NCBI GenBank assembly: GCA_003150515.1
Contig: QALW01000051.1
Span: 1-22,252 of the forward strand
Source: Selenomonadales bacterium
GTDB taxonomy: Bacteria; Bacillota; Clostridia; Christensenellales; QALW01
Direction of reading: 5' to 3'
DNA length: 22,252 bases
The notes beneath the pieces were generated by a model. That model was given only the letters and a program-made list of their open reading frames with translations, did not search any database and was not told where the DNA came from. Every line of letters starts with the position of its first letter. The first letter of the stretch is position 1. Of this stretch, positions 1 through 7,156 are shown in pieces. A program made the position numbers and the translations under genes.

Positions 1-4
1 TGTT

Positions 5-10
5 ACCTCC
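5..10 (-). promoter_or_regulatory. Shine-Dalgarno site of a gene starting beyond the left edge
   Basis: On the reverse strand the window ends in GGAGGT followed by AACA. This is a near-perfect ribosome binding site with no start codon yet inside the window. It lies about 40 bases after the stop of the immunity-like gene, so a further minus-strand gene probably begins just outside and may be co-transcribed with it. Confidence 0.5.
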
Positions 11-47
11 ACATTCTTTTTTATTTTGAATGTCCGCAAAATCCGTC

Positions 48-353
48 CTACATCAGCCGCACCATGTCAAATTCTTTAAATGTAAGCTTATTGAATTTCT
101 CCTTGCTCCAATCCAGCTCTCCCAATTTTGGCTCAAACTGCCTGGTATATTGGGGAGGAATGCTAACTCTTTCCCTGCAAAGCCGAACATTACTCACCTG
201 AGCAATCAAATAGTCGCCTATAATTTCCGGATTAAAAAATAATACTTTGGAGCTTAATTCTCCCTCCTCCACAACCACTCCTCTTGCATCCCTGCCCAGC
301 CAGGCAGGACATTCAGCCTCCCGCTTAAACCTAACCAAATCCCATTTCCTCAT
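48..353 (-). CDS. Small hypothetical protein, possible immunity protein of a toxin pair
   Basis: A protein of 101 residues starting MRKWDLVRFKRE and ending EFDMVRLM. I chose the ATG at 353 over an in-frame ATG at 413 for two reasons. It has a purine-rich GGGGGGCGG five bases upstream, and it overlaps the stop of the upstream truncated reading frame as ATGA, the usual sign of translational coupling. No signal peptide or membrane segment is visible. The stretch WDLVRF...GRDARGVVVEE...KVLFFN suggests a small beta-barrel, loosely like the DUF4926 type of immunity protein, but this is impression rather than a proven match. The position directly behind a toxin-tip-like tail is the main argument for an immunity role. 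The end (FKEFDMVRLM) resembles the beginning (KWDLVRFK), so a second repeat may have been lost by truncation. Confidence 0.6.
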   Translation of the reverse strand: MRKWDLVRFKREAECPAWLGRDARGVVVEEGELSSKVLFFNPEIIGDYLIAQVSNVRLCRERVSIPPQYTRQFEPKLGELDWSKEKFNKLTFKEFDMVRLM

Positions 354-580
354 TTTATCCGCCCCCCATACGGAGTTATATTCCTTATTTTTCCCTCCGG
401 CTCCAGCATCCATCCGCTGTAAAAGCTTATTCTGCTTCCTCGATTTTTTTCATCCTGCCTTTCCAGCCAAACGGGAATTGCCAGTCTTTGCCCATATTTA
501 TCCCTCTTCTTTAAATTATAAGTCCCTTTTAAATATTTTCCAAGCCCCTGCTGACGTATCTCAGCACGCAGCCAAAAAAT
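350..580 (-). pseudogene. 5'-truncated tail of a polymorphic-toxin-like gene
   Basis: A reading frame without any usual start codon runs from just after a TAA (581-583) to a TGA at 350-352, giving 76 residues. It reads as genuine protein: IFWLRAEIRQ at the start, LAIPVWLERQ in the middle, then SFYSGWMLEPEGKIRNITPY and GGRIK at the end. The closing pattern (S-G-W-M, then P-x-G-x-I, then T-P-Y-G-G) resembles the C-terminal tips of secreted polymorphic toxins, perhaps the DUF6883 group. That assignment is from memory and not certain. The frame ends in an ATGA overlap with the small gene downstream, matching toxin-immunity organisation. The 5' part is missing, and the break coincides with the edge of the palindromic element at 585. 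It is therefore most likely a relic left after insertion or rearrangement. Confidence 0.6.
515..543 (-). promoter_or_regulatory. Sigma-A-like promoter inside the toxin relic
   Basis: Reverse strand: TTGGAA (538-543), a 17-base spacer, and a perfect TATAAT (515-520). It lies within the truncated toxin frame and points at the immunity-like gene, so it could keep that gene expressed after loss of the original promoter. It may be fortuitous in AT-rich coding sequence. Confidence 0.45.
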
Positions 581-584
581 TTAC

Positions 585-745
585 GCCCGCCCTTTGCAAT
601 TGCAAAGGGCGGGCCGGGGGGCGGCTCTTAGCGGCCGGCACGGCCGCCCGGACGGGCCCTTGGCCCGTCCGGCGCAGGCGCGCAGCGCGCGCCTGCGTAA
701 GAGCCGCCCCCCGGCTCCCCTTTCGGACTGCGCCCGAAAGGGGAG
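585..745. repeat. Cloverleaf palindrome A (with two flanking hairpins)
   Basis: The core is 613-715: an 18-bp perfect outer stem (613-630 with 698-715) enclosing three hairpins that abut with no unpaired base. These are 631-647 (7 bp, loop GCA), 648-672 (11 bp, loop CTT) and 673-697 (11 bp, loop AGC). On the left lies a 30-base perfect palindrome (585-614), and on the right a 12-bp hairpin (715-745). This gives the order hairpin, cloverleaf, hairpin seen in the nested copies, but without their enclosing outer stem. The GCGGCCG arm comes first, so this copy is in the reverse orientation relative to those at 16087-18394. The outer stem carries GGCGGCTCTT, shared with the copies near 5106 and 18213. 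It separates the toxin relic from glnN. No gene is supported here; reading frames across it are by-products of the GC-rich repeats. Confidence 0.93.
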
Positions 746-829
746 CGCCGGCGCTCCGCGCCGCGGCCCGCCCAAGCAGTTCTCCAGCGGCTCGGCCGGA
801 AAATTAATATAAAACCGCAAATAAACCGC

Positions 830-858
830 TTGACAAACTCATTTACCCGTATTATAAT
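830..858 (+). promoter_or_regulatory. Consensus sigma-A promoter of glnN
   Basis: TTGACA at 830-835, a 17-base spacer, and TATAAT at 853-858: a perfect match to the housekeeping consensus. It lies 109 bases before the glnN start, leaving a leader of roughly 100 bases that contains the hairpin at 874-905. Confidence 0.9.
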
Positions 859-873
859 CCTTTTATAAACAGC

Positions 874-905
874 AAAGGCGCTGTAGAGTAATCTACGGCG
901 CCTTT
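874..905 (+). promoter_or_regulatory. glnN leader hairpin, AAAGGCG type
   Basis: A 13-bp stem (AAAGGCGCTGTAG at 874-886 with 893-905, one G-T wobble) closes a six-base loop AGTAAT. The T-rich stretch after it is broken by A and C, so it is not a textbook terminator. A similar AAAGGCG/CGCCTTT stem stands in the leader of the amt gene, which suggests shared post-transcriptional control of the two nitrogen genes. The loop lacks the A1/G4 pattern of known ANTAR-target hexaloops, so I do not assign it to that class. Confidence 0.6.
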
Positions 906-967
906 ACCTTTATTCCAGGTAAAACCGCCTAGCCATCAAAAATATCAGTTATAAGGAGGAACCAATT

Positions 968-3055
968 ATGAGCACTTTGTCCGAGCTCTTTGGAAGCATG
1001 GTCTTTAATGACGCGGTTATGCGCGAAAAGCTGCCCAAGGACGTATACAAGGCCCTTAAACGCTGCACCGAGGAGGGCACAAGCATAGATCTCAACATAG
1101 CCAGCGCCGTAGCCAACGCCATGAAAGACTGGGCCATTGATAAAGGCGCCACCCATTACACCCACTGGTTTCAGCCCATGACGGGCATAACGGCCGAAAA
1201 ACACGACAGCTTTATCTCTCCTACCGAGGGAGGCCGCGCCATAATGGAATTTTCGGGCAAGGAGCTTATAAAGGGAGAGCCCGACGCTTCCAGCTTCCCC
1301 TCCGGCGGCCTGCGCGCCACCTTCGAGGCCCGCGGCTATACTGCCTGGGATCCGACCAGCTACGCCTTTATTAAAGACGCAACCCTTTGCATTCCCACGG
1401 CCTTCTGCTCCTATGGCGGTGAGGCCCTGGATAAAAAAACTCCCCTGCTGCGCTCCATGGAAGCGCTTAACACTCAGGCTTTGCGCATTCTTAAGCTTTT
1501 TGGAAACGATGCGACCAGGGTTAATACCACGGTAGGCCCCGAACAGGAATATTTTCTGGTGGATAAAAAATATTACGAGCGGCGCAAGGATCTCATCTAT
1601 ACCGGACGCACTCTCTTTGGCGCCAAGCCTCCCAAAGGCCAGGAATTGGAGGACCATTACTTCGGCGTAATCAAGCCCCGCGTTAAAGCCTTTATGAAGG
1701 ATTTAAACGAGGAATTATGGAAATTGGGCATATACGCCAAAACAGAGCATAACGAAGTGGCTCCCGCCCAGCACGAGCTCGCGCCTATATTCACCACCAC
1801 CAATATCGCCGCCGACCATAATCAGCTCACAATGGAAATAATGAAAAAAGTGGCCCTCCGGCACGATTTAGTCTGCCTGCTGCACGAAAAGCCCTTCGCA
1901 GGAGTGAACGGCAGCGGCAAGCATAACAACTGGTCCCTTTCCACCAATAAGGGCGAAAACCTCTTAAAGCCGGGCAAGTCTCCCTATGAAAACGCGCAGT
2001 TTCTGTTATTCCTCTGCTCGGTAATCAAGGCTGTGGACGATTATCAGGATTTGCTGCGGGTAACCGTCGCCAGCGCAGGCAACGACCACCGCCTTGGCGC
2101 AAACGAAGCGCCCCCGGCCATAATCTCCATGTTCCTGGGCGACGAGCTGACCGAAATCTTGGAGAGCATAGAGGCGGGCACCCCCTATAATAAAAAGGAC
2201 GCCCCCGTTATGGAAATAGGAGCGCATGTGCTGCCCACCTTCCCCAAGGATACCACCGACCGCAACCGCACCTCGCCCTTCGCCTTTACGGGCAATAAAT
2301 TCGAATTCCGCATGCTGGGCTCCTCCTGCTCTGTTTCAGGGCCCAATATAGCGCTTAATACCATAGTGGCCGAAGCGCTGAGCCAATTTGCCGACGAGCT
2401 GGAAAAAGCCCCCGATTTCAAAAAGGCGCTTAACGAGCTGATACGGCGGACAATTTCCGAACATAAGCGCATAATCTTCAACGGCAACAACTATTCGGAC
2501 GAATGGGTGGCCGAGGCTCAAAGGCGGGGCCTGCTCAACCTTTCCTCTTCCGCCGAGGCGCTGCCCTATTTTATAAAGGAAAAGAATATCCGGCTTTTCA
2601 CAAAGCACAACATCTTTACTGAGACGGAAGTGCGCTCCCGCTGCGATATAATGCTTGAAAGCTATTCCAAAATAATCAATATTGAGGCGCACACCATGCT
2701 GGATATGGCGCAGAAGGAGATTTTGCCCGCTTCCATAAAATACGCGGCTCATCTCTGCGGCGCGGCGTCGTCTAAAAAGGCGCTTTCGGCTGAAATTGCC
2801 TGCGACGCGGAAATTGAACTGGCAGGGCGCATAAGCGCTCTTACCAGCGCCCTGAATAAAGAAATCGCTCTGTTGGAAAACGCGCTCATGAAGGCGAAGG
2901 ACGCTCAGAACGCGCAGGATGAAGCGGTTAATTATCATCAATTGGTGCTCCCCGCAATGCAGGCCCTGCGCTGCACCGCCGACCAGCTTGAAACGCTGGT
3001 GGCCGAGGAATACTGGCCCTTCCCCACCTACGGACAGCTGCTTTTCGGCGTATAA
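968..3055 (+). CDS. glnN: Glutamine synthetase type III (GlnN)
   Basis: A cytoplasmic enzyme of 695 residues that makes glutamine from glutamate, ammonium and ATP. The length fits the type III (GSIII) family, which is far larger than the roughly 450-residue type I. Family hallmarks are visible: VGPEQEYFLVD, the signature NEVAPAQHELAPIF around residues 260-275, the nucleotide-site stretch VNGSGKHNNWS, and the type III block RTSPFAFTGNKFEFRMLGSS. The start is fixed by AAGGAGGA seven bases upstream of ATG. It has its own consensus promoter and leader hairpin and is followed by amt in the same direction, an ammonium-uptake-plus-assimilation arrangement. A strong hairpin at 3114-3152 separates the two transcription units. 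Nothing looks broken. Confidence 0.97.
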   Translation: MSTLSELFGSMVFNDAVMREKLPKDVYKALKRCTEEGTSIDLNIASAVANAMKDWAIDKGATHYTHWFQPMTGITAEKHDSFISPTEGGRAIMEFSGKELIKGEPDASSFPSGGLRATFEARGYTAWDPTSYAFIKDATLCIPTAFCSYGGEALDKKTPLLRSMEALNTQALRILKLFGNDATRVNTTVGPEQEYFLVDKKYYERRKDLIYTGRTLFGAKPPKGQELEDHYFGVIKPRVKAFMKDLNEELWKLGIYAKTEHNEVAPAQHELAPIFTTTNIAADHNQLTMEIMKKVALRHDLVCLLHEKPFAGVNGSGKHNNWSLSTNKGENLLKPGKSPYENAQFLLFLCSVIKAVDDYQDLLRVTVASAGNDHRLGANEAPPAIISMFLGDELTEILESIEAGTPYNKKDAPVMEIGAHVLPTFPKDTTDRNRTSPFAFTGNKFEFRMLGSSCSVSGPNIALNTIVAEALSQFADELEKAPDFKKALNELIRRTISEHKRIIFNGNNYSDEWVAEAQRRGLLNLSSSAEALPYFIKEKNIRLFTKHNIFTETEVRSRCDIMLESYSKIINIEAHTMLDMAQKEILPASIKYAAHLCGAASSKKALSAEIACDAEIELAGRISALTSALNKEIALLENALMKAKDAQNAQDEAVNYHQLVLPAMQALRCTADQLETLVAEEYWPFPTYGQLLFGV

Positions 3056-3113
3056 GGCGCGGCGGGCGCGCCCCCGCTTAAGGCGCGCGCCTGATTCTCC
3101 GGCCTCAAAAAGG

Positions 3114-3152
3114 ATTCCGCCGCCCGGGAAAATATCAGCCCGGCGGCGGAAT
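3114..3152 (+). terminator. Hairpin after glnN, probable terminator
   Basis: ATTCCGCCGCC (3114-3124) pairs perfectly with 3142-3152, continued by three more pairs after a one-base bulge. It is followed by CCGCCTTTTAAATT, a modest T-stretch. It lies 58 bases after the glnN stop. Confidence 0.6.
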
Positions 3153-3198
3153 ATCCGCCTTTTAAATTAAAGCGGACAATTTAATAACCGATATGCAC

Positions 3199-3252
3199 AA
3201 AGGCGTGTAATAATCTCTTCGCATTATGCGGCGGGAACTATTGCACGCCTTT
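3199..3252 (+). promoter_or_regulatory. amt leader hairpin, AAAGGCG type
   Basis: AAAGGCGTG (3199-3207) pairs with CACGCCTTT (3244-3252), followed by TATTTTGC. The 36-base interior includes a small AATAAT/ATTAT-type inner hairpin. It ends 35 bases before the amt start. The outer stem resembles the glnN leader (AAAGGCG...CGCCTTT). The T-rich stretch after it could allow attenuation. Confidence 0.6.
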
Positions 3253-3287
3253 TATTTTGCATAAAATTATTATAGGAGGAATGTTTT

Positions 3288-5033
3288 ATGGAAACTGGAT
3301 TGACAACAGCCGGCTTATGGTTTCTCATGGGCGCGGCCATGGTGTTCTTTATGCAGTGCGGTTTTGCTATGGTGGAAACCGGCTTCACCCGGGCCAAAAA
3401 CGCAGGCAATATCATAATGAAAAACCTGATGGATTTCTGCATAGGCACCATTATGTTTATGGCTTTGGGCGCCGGCCTGCTTTTAGGCGAAGACGCGCTT
3501 TTCGGGCTGATTGGTCTGCCCAATTACGACTTTATCACCAATTTTGCGACATACGACTGGAGCAATTTCGTCTTTAACCTGGTGTTCTGCGCCACGGCGG
3601 CCACTATAGTTTCAGGCGCAATGGCCGAGCGCACCAAATTCAGCGCATACTGCATATATTCGGCGCTTATTTCGCTGATTGTTTATCCCATTGAGGCGCA
3701 TTGGCTCTGGGGCGGAGGCTGGCTCTCGGATTTAGGCTATATAGATTTTGCCGGCTCCTCCCTTATCCATATGGTAGGCGGAATAGCCTCCTTAATAGGC
3801 GCGGTTATAGTGGGCCCGCGGCTGGGCAAATATGTTAAGGACCAGCAGGGCAGAGTGACCAAAGTAAACGCAATACCCGGCCACAGCATACCCCTGGGCG
3901 CGCTGGGCGTATTCATTCTCTGGTTTGCCTGGTACGGCTTCAACGGCGCGGCGGCCTATCACAGCGACGCCGAACTGGCCCAGGTTTTCGCCACCACTAC
4001 CATCGCTCCGGCCATAGCCACGGTTGTTACAATGCTCTACACCTGGAAAAAGAACGGCAAGCCGGACGTATCCATGTGCCTTAACGCCTCATTGGCGGGG
4101 CTGGTGGCCGTAACGGCCGGATGCTATAACGTAGACGCAATAGGCGCGGCCGTTATAGGAATTGTTTCGGGCTTCCTGATAGTGTTCGCAATAGAATTTA
4201 TCGACCTCAAGCTGCATATTGACGACCCCGTGGGCGCAATCGGAGTGCACGGCGCGAACGGCCTCTGGGGCGCAGTTGCGGCGGGGCTATTGAGCACAAA
4301 CACCGCTCCGGGCGGAGTGGACGGCCCCATATACGCGCTTATACACGGAGGAGATTTCCTTGCCGGCCTTAAAGTGCTGGGCGTTCAAATTCTGGGAGTT
4401 GTATGCATAGCCGCATGGGTAACTGTGACCATGATTATAATTTTCAAAGCGCTTAAAAAATTCAACGGGCTGCGCGTATCGGCGGAGGAGGAAATTTCCG
4501 GCCTGGATTTGCCCGAGCACGGGCTGCACAGCGCCTATGCGGATTTCCCCTTGAACGTAGAATCCCTTTATGAGAGCGCGCCCATGGCCGTAACGGGCGA
4601 CGTGCCCGCGGCCGAAGCCGTAGAGATTAAGCGCATGCCCTCCTTTGAGCAGGCGTCTCCCGCAGCAGAGGGCGGAATTAAATTTACCAAGATTGAAATT
4701 ATCTGCCGCGAGCGCATGCTTGAGCCTCTTAAAAACGCCATGACGGCCATAGGCATAACGGGCATGACGGTAACGCACGTTATGGGCTGCGGCGCTCAGA
4801 AGGGCAAGCTGGAATATTACCGCGGAGTGCCCGTGGAGCCCACTCTTCTGCCTAAATTGCAGGTTGAAATGGTTGTTTCCAAAGTGCCGGTAAGAGAAGT
4901 AATAGAGACTGCCAAAAAGGTGCTTTATACCGGTCATATAGGGGACGGAAAAATATTTGTTTATGATGTGGAAAACGTAATCAAGGTGCGCACCGGAGAA
5001 GAAGGATACGCCGCCTTGCAGGATGTTGAATAA
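3288..5033 (+). CDS. amt: Ammonium channel (Amt) fused to a C-terminal P-II domain
   Basis: 581 residues. Residues 1-400 are an Amt/Rh-type membrane channel with about eleven hydrophobic segments, the DFAGSSLIHMVGG motif and the twin pore histidines H161 and H321 (in GVHGANGLWG). After a linker of about 60 residues, residues 464-578 form a complete P-II (GlnB/GlnK) domain. Its features are FTKIEIICRERMLEPLKNAM, a T-loop with QKGKLEYYRG (Y511 matches the tyrosine modified in classic P-II), and the C-terminal signature TGHIGDGKIFVY...VRTGEEG. P-II proteins normally bind the cytoplasmic face of Amt and close it when nitrogen is plentiful; here sensor and channel are one polypeptide. The start is set by ATAGGAGGA seven bases before ATG. 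It follows glnN and its own hairpin leader. A 16-bp hairpin lies after the stop. Confidence 0.96.
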   Translation: METGLTTAGLWFLMGAAMVFFMQCGFAMVETGFTRAKNAGNIIMKNLMDFCIGTIMFMALGAGLLLGEDALFGLIGLPNYDFITNFATYDWSNFVFNLVFCATAATIVSGAMAERTKFSAYCIYSALISLIVYPIEAHWLWGGGWLSDLGYIDFAGSSLIHMVGGIASLIGAVIVGPRLGKYVKDQQGRVTKVNAIPGHSIPLGALGVFILWFAWYGFNGAAAYHSDAELAQVFATTTIAPAIATVVTMLYTWKKNGKPDVSMCLNASLAGLVAVTAGCYNVDAIGAAVIGIVSGFLIVFAIEFIDLKLHIDDPVGAIGVHGANGLWGAVAAGLLSTNTAPGGVDGPIYALIHGGDFLAGLKVLGVQILGVVCIAAWVTVTMIIIFKALKKFNGLRVSAEEEISGLDLPEHGLHSAYADFPLNVESLYESAPMAVTGDVPAAEAVEIKRMPSFEQASPAAEGGIKFTKIEIICRERMLEPLKNAMTAIGITGMTVTHVMGCGAQKGKLEYYRGVPVEPTLLPKLQVEMVVSKVPVREVIETAKKVLYTGHIGDGKIFVYDVENVIKVRTGEEGYAALQDVE

Positions 5034-5050
5034 AACAAAAATATGCTGCC

Positions 5051-5089
5051 GCCCGGAGGGGCTGCGCTCTGCGCGCAGCCCCTCCGGGC
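5051..5089 (+). terminator. Terminator hairpin of amt
   Basis: A 16-bp perfect stem (GCCCGGAGGGGCTGCG with its complement, loop of seven) starts 17 bases after the amt stop and is followed by TTATTTAT. Confidence 0.75.
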
Positions 5090-5105
5090 TTATTTATGCG
5101 CCTGC

Positions 5106-5240
5106 GCCCGGGCTAAAAAAGGGGGCAGGGGGGGCGGCTCTTGGCGGCCGAAGGCCGCGGGGCGCGCGCTTCGCGCGCGCCAGCAGGCGCAAAGCGCCTG
5201 CCAAGAGCCGCCCCCCCTGCCCCCTTTTTTTAGCCCGGGC
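5106..5240. repeat. Cloverleaf palindrome B
   Basis: A long outer stem (5106-5143 with 5202-5240, one A/T-run bulge) includes an A-run paired to a T-run and GGCGGCTCTT. Inside are three hairpins: 5144-5158 (6 bp, loop GAA), 5161-5181 (9 bp, loop TTC) and 5183-5201 (8 bp, loop AAA). Three bases are unpaired at the junction. It lies between the convergent ends of amt and the AraC gene and could terminate transcription in both directions. The orientation is the same as copy A (GCGGCC arm first). Confidence 0.92.
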
Positions 5241-5258
5241 CGGATATAAATAAGCCTG

Positions 5259-6644
5259 TTATCTTCCGGCAAACACCTCCCGATATTCCCCCGGAGCCAG
5301 GCCCTCGTTTTTCTTAAACACCGAATAAAAATAGGACGCGCTCAGAAAGCCGCAAACGTCCCTGATTTCATTAAGGGAAAGCTCGGTAGAAAGCAGCAGC
5401 CTGCGCGCGCAGGCCAGCCTGACCTTAACCAGATAAGCCACGGGGCTGTCTCCATACGCCTTTTTAAAAGAACGGCAGAGATGCTCGGGCGTTACTCCCT
5501 CCTCCTCCGAAAGCCTGAGCAGGCTTAAATTCTTATTGTAATCCCTGTCCAGCCGCTCCTTTATACGAATGCAGAAATCGCTGCATTCTCCCCTTTCGGG
5601 CAGCTGGGCAATCAGCTCCAGCAGCCGCGCCCTTAATTCCAGGCTGCGGCCCCGCTGAATGAAGCCGTCAAATATTTTTCTGAACTTTTCTTCAAACTGC
5701 GCGCCTTCCAGAGCTCCGTTCAGCTTCTCCAGCGCTTCAAAATTCCTGCCCTTCTGCGCCATTCTTTCCAAATGCCACTGCCCTGCGCTTTCAAACACCC
5801 TTTTTCTATATTCCTCCGCCATAAATTCATCATAAAAGGCGTCGAATATCAGCTTTATGCCGGTATAGCCGTTGATGCGCCTGAGCCGCGAGCCCGGCTT
5901 ATGAAAAAAGACCATTCCCGGCCGCGCTAATTGAAAGCGGGGATTATACGCAATATTTATGCTGGCGCCGTTCCAGGCGCTCTCATGGCTTCCCTTGCTT
6001 TGCCCCTGCTTAAGCCAAACGGCCACCCCTTCGGGCGGCGTTTTAATGAATTGGCTGAAATTTTCTCCGGTTATATTAAAAAATTCCCGAGGCAGGCAAA
6101 GCCGCGAATTGGGTGAAAAAAAGGGACGGTCCAGAAGCATCATGGCCCCGGAGCGCCCGCCCGGCTCCAAAAGTTCAATTTCAATTCCGCGGGTTTGAAC
6201 GTCATATTCCGCCCCCTTTTTGCCCGGCCTGAACGCAACCCAACCCGAAAAGCCCGGAGGCAGCCTGAGCCGTCCGGCCTTTTGCGGAACGCCCCTCATG
6301 CATCCGTCAGGATAAATACTGCTTCTTAAAGGCGCTCCCAAAGCAAGCGGTTGAAGCCCTATAAGCGCGCGCACTCTCAGACAAAGCGCAAAATTGCATA
6401 CGTTTTTAACATGCAAAGCCAAATAGGACAGCCTGCCCGGCTGCTCGGAATCTTGAAGCAAAGGCTCCAGCATAAGCCGGAGGGGCTGGCAGCTCTTTAA
6501 AAAACCGCCGCCCTCCCCTGTAAGCACATATTCAAGCTCAAACCATTTAACCGTTCTCCAGGGAGGCGGCGCCTGATTAGAGGAATCGCCCGTCAGCGAA
6601 CAGGAAATCAAATGCGGATTAAGTAGTGCAGGATGCGTGTACAT
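5259..6644 (-). CDS. AraC-family transcription regulator with an unusual N-terminal half
   Basis: 461 residues. The C-terminal residues 358-457 are a typical AraC/XylS double helix-turn-helix (LRLSEEEGVTPEHLCRSFKK, then EIRDVCGFLSASYFYSVFKK, then GLAPGEYR). Residues about 195-345 look like a cupin-type effector domain. The first 175 residues are beta-rich and include GRLRLPPGFSGWVAF. That resembles the IPANFSGHMLVP segment of the lipoprotein encoded next door and similar motifs in extracellular sugar-binding beta-sandwiches, so the regulator may sense a carbohydrate. The start ATG has GGAGG four bases upstream, and a TTGACT-16-TACAAT promoter precedes it. The lipoprotein gene on the same strand is a likely target, although a massive palindrome separates the two genes. 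The ligand is unknown. Confidence 0.88.
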   Translation of the reverse strand: MYTHPALLNPHLISCSLTGDSSNQAPPPWRTVKWFELEYVLTGEGGGFLKSCQPLRLMLEPLLQDSEQPGRLSYLALHVKNVCNFALCLRVRALIGLQPLALGAPLRSSIYPDGCMRGVPQKAGRLRLPPGFSGWVAFRPGKKGAEYDVQTRGIEIELLEPGGRSGAMMLLDRPFFSPNSRLCLPREFFNITGENFSQFIKTPPEGVAVWLKQGQSKGSHESAWNGASINIAYNPRFQLARPGMVFFHKPGSRLRRINGYTGIKLIFDAFYDEFMAEEYRKRVFESAGQWHLERMAQKGRNFEALEKLNGALEGAQFEEKFRKIFDGFIQRGRSLELRARLLELIAQLPERGECSDFCIRIKERLDRDYNKNLSLLRLSEEEGVTPEHLCRSFKKAYGDSPVAYLVKVRLACARRLLLSTELSLNEIRDVCGFLSASYFYSVFKKNEGLAPGEYREVFAGR

Positions 6645-6706
6645 ATGTCCTCCGTATGTGAAAAATAGCTTAAAAAGGTTGAAATAGTAAATAGGGTTAT
6701 AAAGTT

Positions 6707-6734
6707 ATTGTAACCAAAATACCCCAAAAGTCAA
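6707..6734 (-). promoter_or_regulatory. Promoter of the AraC-family gene
   Basis: Reverse strand: TTGACT (6729-6734), a 16-base spacer, and TACAAT (6707-6712), 63 bases before the start codon. Two GGGTATT-like words flank the -35 (GGGTATTGAC and GGGGTATTTT), possibly a self-regulatory site. Confidence 0.7.
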
Positions 6735-6778
6735 TACCCTAAAGAAAAAATATACAAAAACCGCGTTTGAGAGGGGGC

Positions 6779-7040
6779 TTTTAAGAGAGCCCTAAAAAAA
6801 GGGGGGCGGCGCGTCCTGCGGGCGCCCGTACGGGCGCCCGCAGCGCAGGGCAAGATAAAGGGGGGCGGCGCTGCGGCCGGAACGGCCGCCCGGCCGGGGG
6901 CTTATGCCCCGGCCGGGGCAGGCTGCTTTGCAGCCTGCCAGCGCCGCCCCCCCTTTATCTTGCCCTGCGGCCCGCGTGAAAGCCTGCGGCTTTCACGCGG
7001 GCGACGCGCCGCCCCTCTTTTTTTCAGGGCTCTCTTAAAA
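6779..7040. repeat. Nested cloverleaf palindrome C
   Basis: A 37-38 base outer stem (6779-6815 with 7003-7040, few mismatches) encloses three arms that abut without unpaired bases. These are a 28-base perfect palindrome (6816-6843), a second complete cloverleaf (6844-6969), and a 15-bp hairpin with loop TGC (6970-7002). The inner cloverleaf has a long stem ending at 6872/6940 and again three abutting arms: 6873-6889 (7 bp, loop GAA), 6890-6916, and 6917-6939 (10 bp, loop TTT). The orientation matches copies A and B. It fills most of the gap between the AraC gene and the lipoprotein gene. No gene is supported in 6735-7156. Confidence 0.93.
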
Positions 7041-7041
7041 A

Positions 7042-7076
7042 GGCGCCCCCCTCCGGCAAAGCCGGAGGGGGGCGCC
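7042..7076. terminator. 16-bp hairpin with AAA loop
   Basis: GGCGCCCCCCTCCGGC, loop AAA, and a perfect complement. Together with the next hairpin it stands directly downstream of the minus-strand lipoprotein gene. It probably belongs to its termination region or to the palindrome cluster. Confidence 0.6.
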
Positions 7077-7079
7077 TTG

Positions 7080-7110
7080 CCCTGCCCCGCGGCTTCGCCG
7101 CGGGGCAGGG
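7080..7110. terminator. 14-bp hairpin with TTC loop after the lipoprotein gene
   Basis: CCCTGCCCCGCGGC, loop TTC, and a perfect complement, 46 bases beyond the lipoprotein stop. No long T-run follows on the minus strand, so the terminator function is inferred from position only. Confidence 0.55.
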
Positions 7111-7156
7111 CCCCCCTTATTAATTTATATATTCCCCGTCATTTCCGCAAAATAAA

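Noticed and set aside
48..413. Longer version of the immunity-like gene starting at 413 (MDAGAGGKNKE...)
   Set aside because: No ribosome binding site at that ATG. The extra residues overlap the toxin tail in another frame, and the ATGA overlap favours the start at 353.
427..495. A 22-codon reading frame on the minus strand with a good ribosome binding site (MGKDWQFPFGWKGRMKKIEEAE)
   Set aside because: It overlaps, in another frame, the protein-like toxin tail 350-580, which has stronger evidence of being real coding sequence.
613..715. Cloverleaf shape suggesting a tRNA
   Set aside because: No T-loop TTCGA, D-loop or anticodon features, far too GC-rich, and arms of 7-11 bp with three-base loops.
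581..820. Reading frames across the palindrome at 585-745 on both strands
   Set aside because: Arg/Ala/Pro-rich translations of GC-rich inverted repeats on both strands at once; structure explains the sequence better than coding.
874..905. ANTAR-target hairpin or glutamine riboswitch upstream of glnN
   Set aside because: The hexaloop AGTAAT lacks the required G at position 4, and the known glutamine riboswitch features (mainly cyanobacterial) were not recognised.
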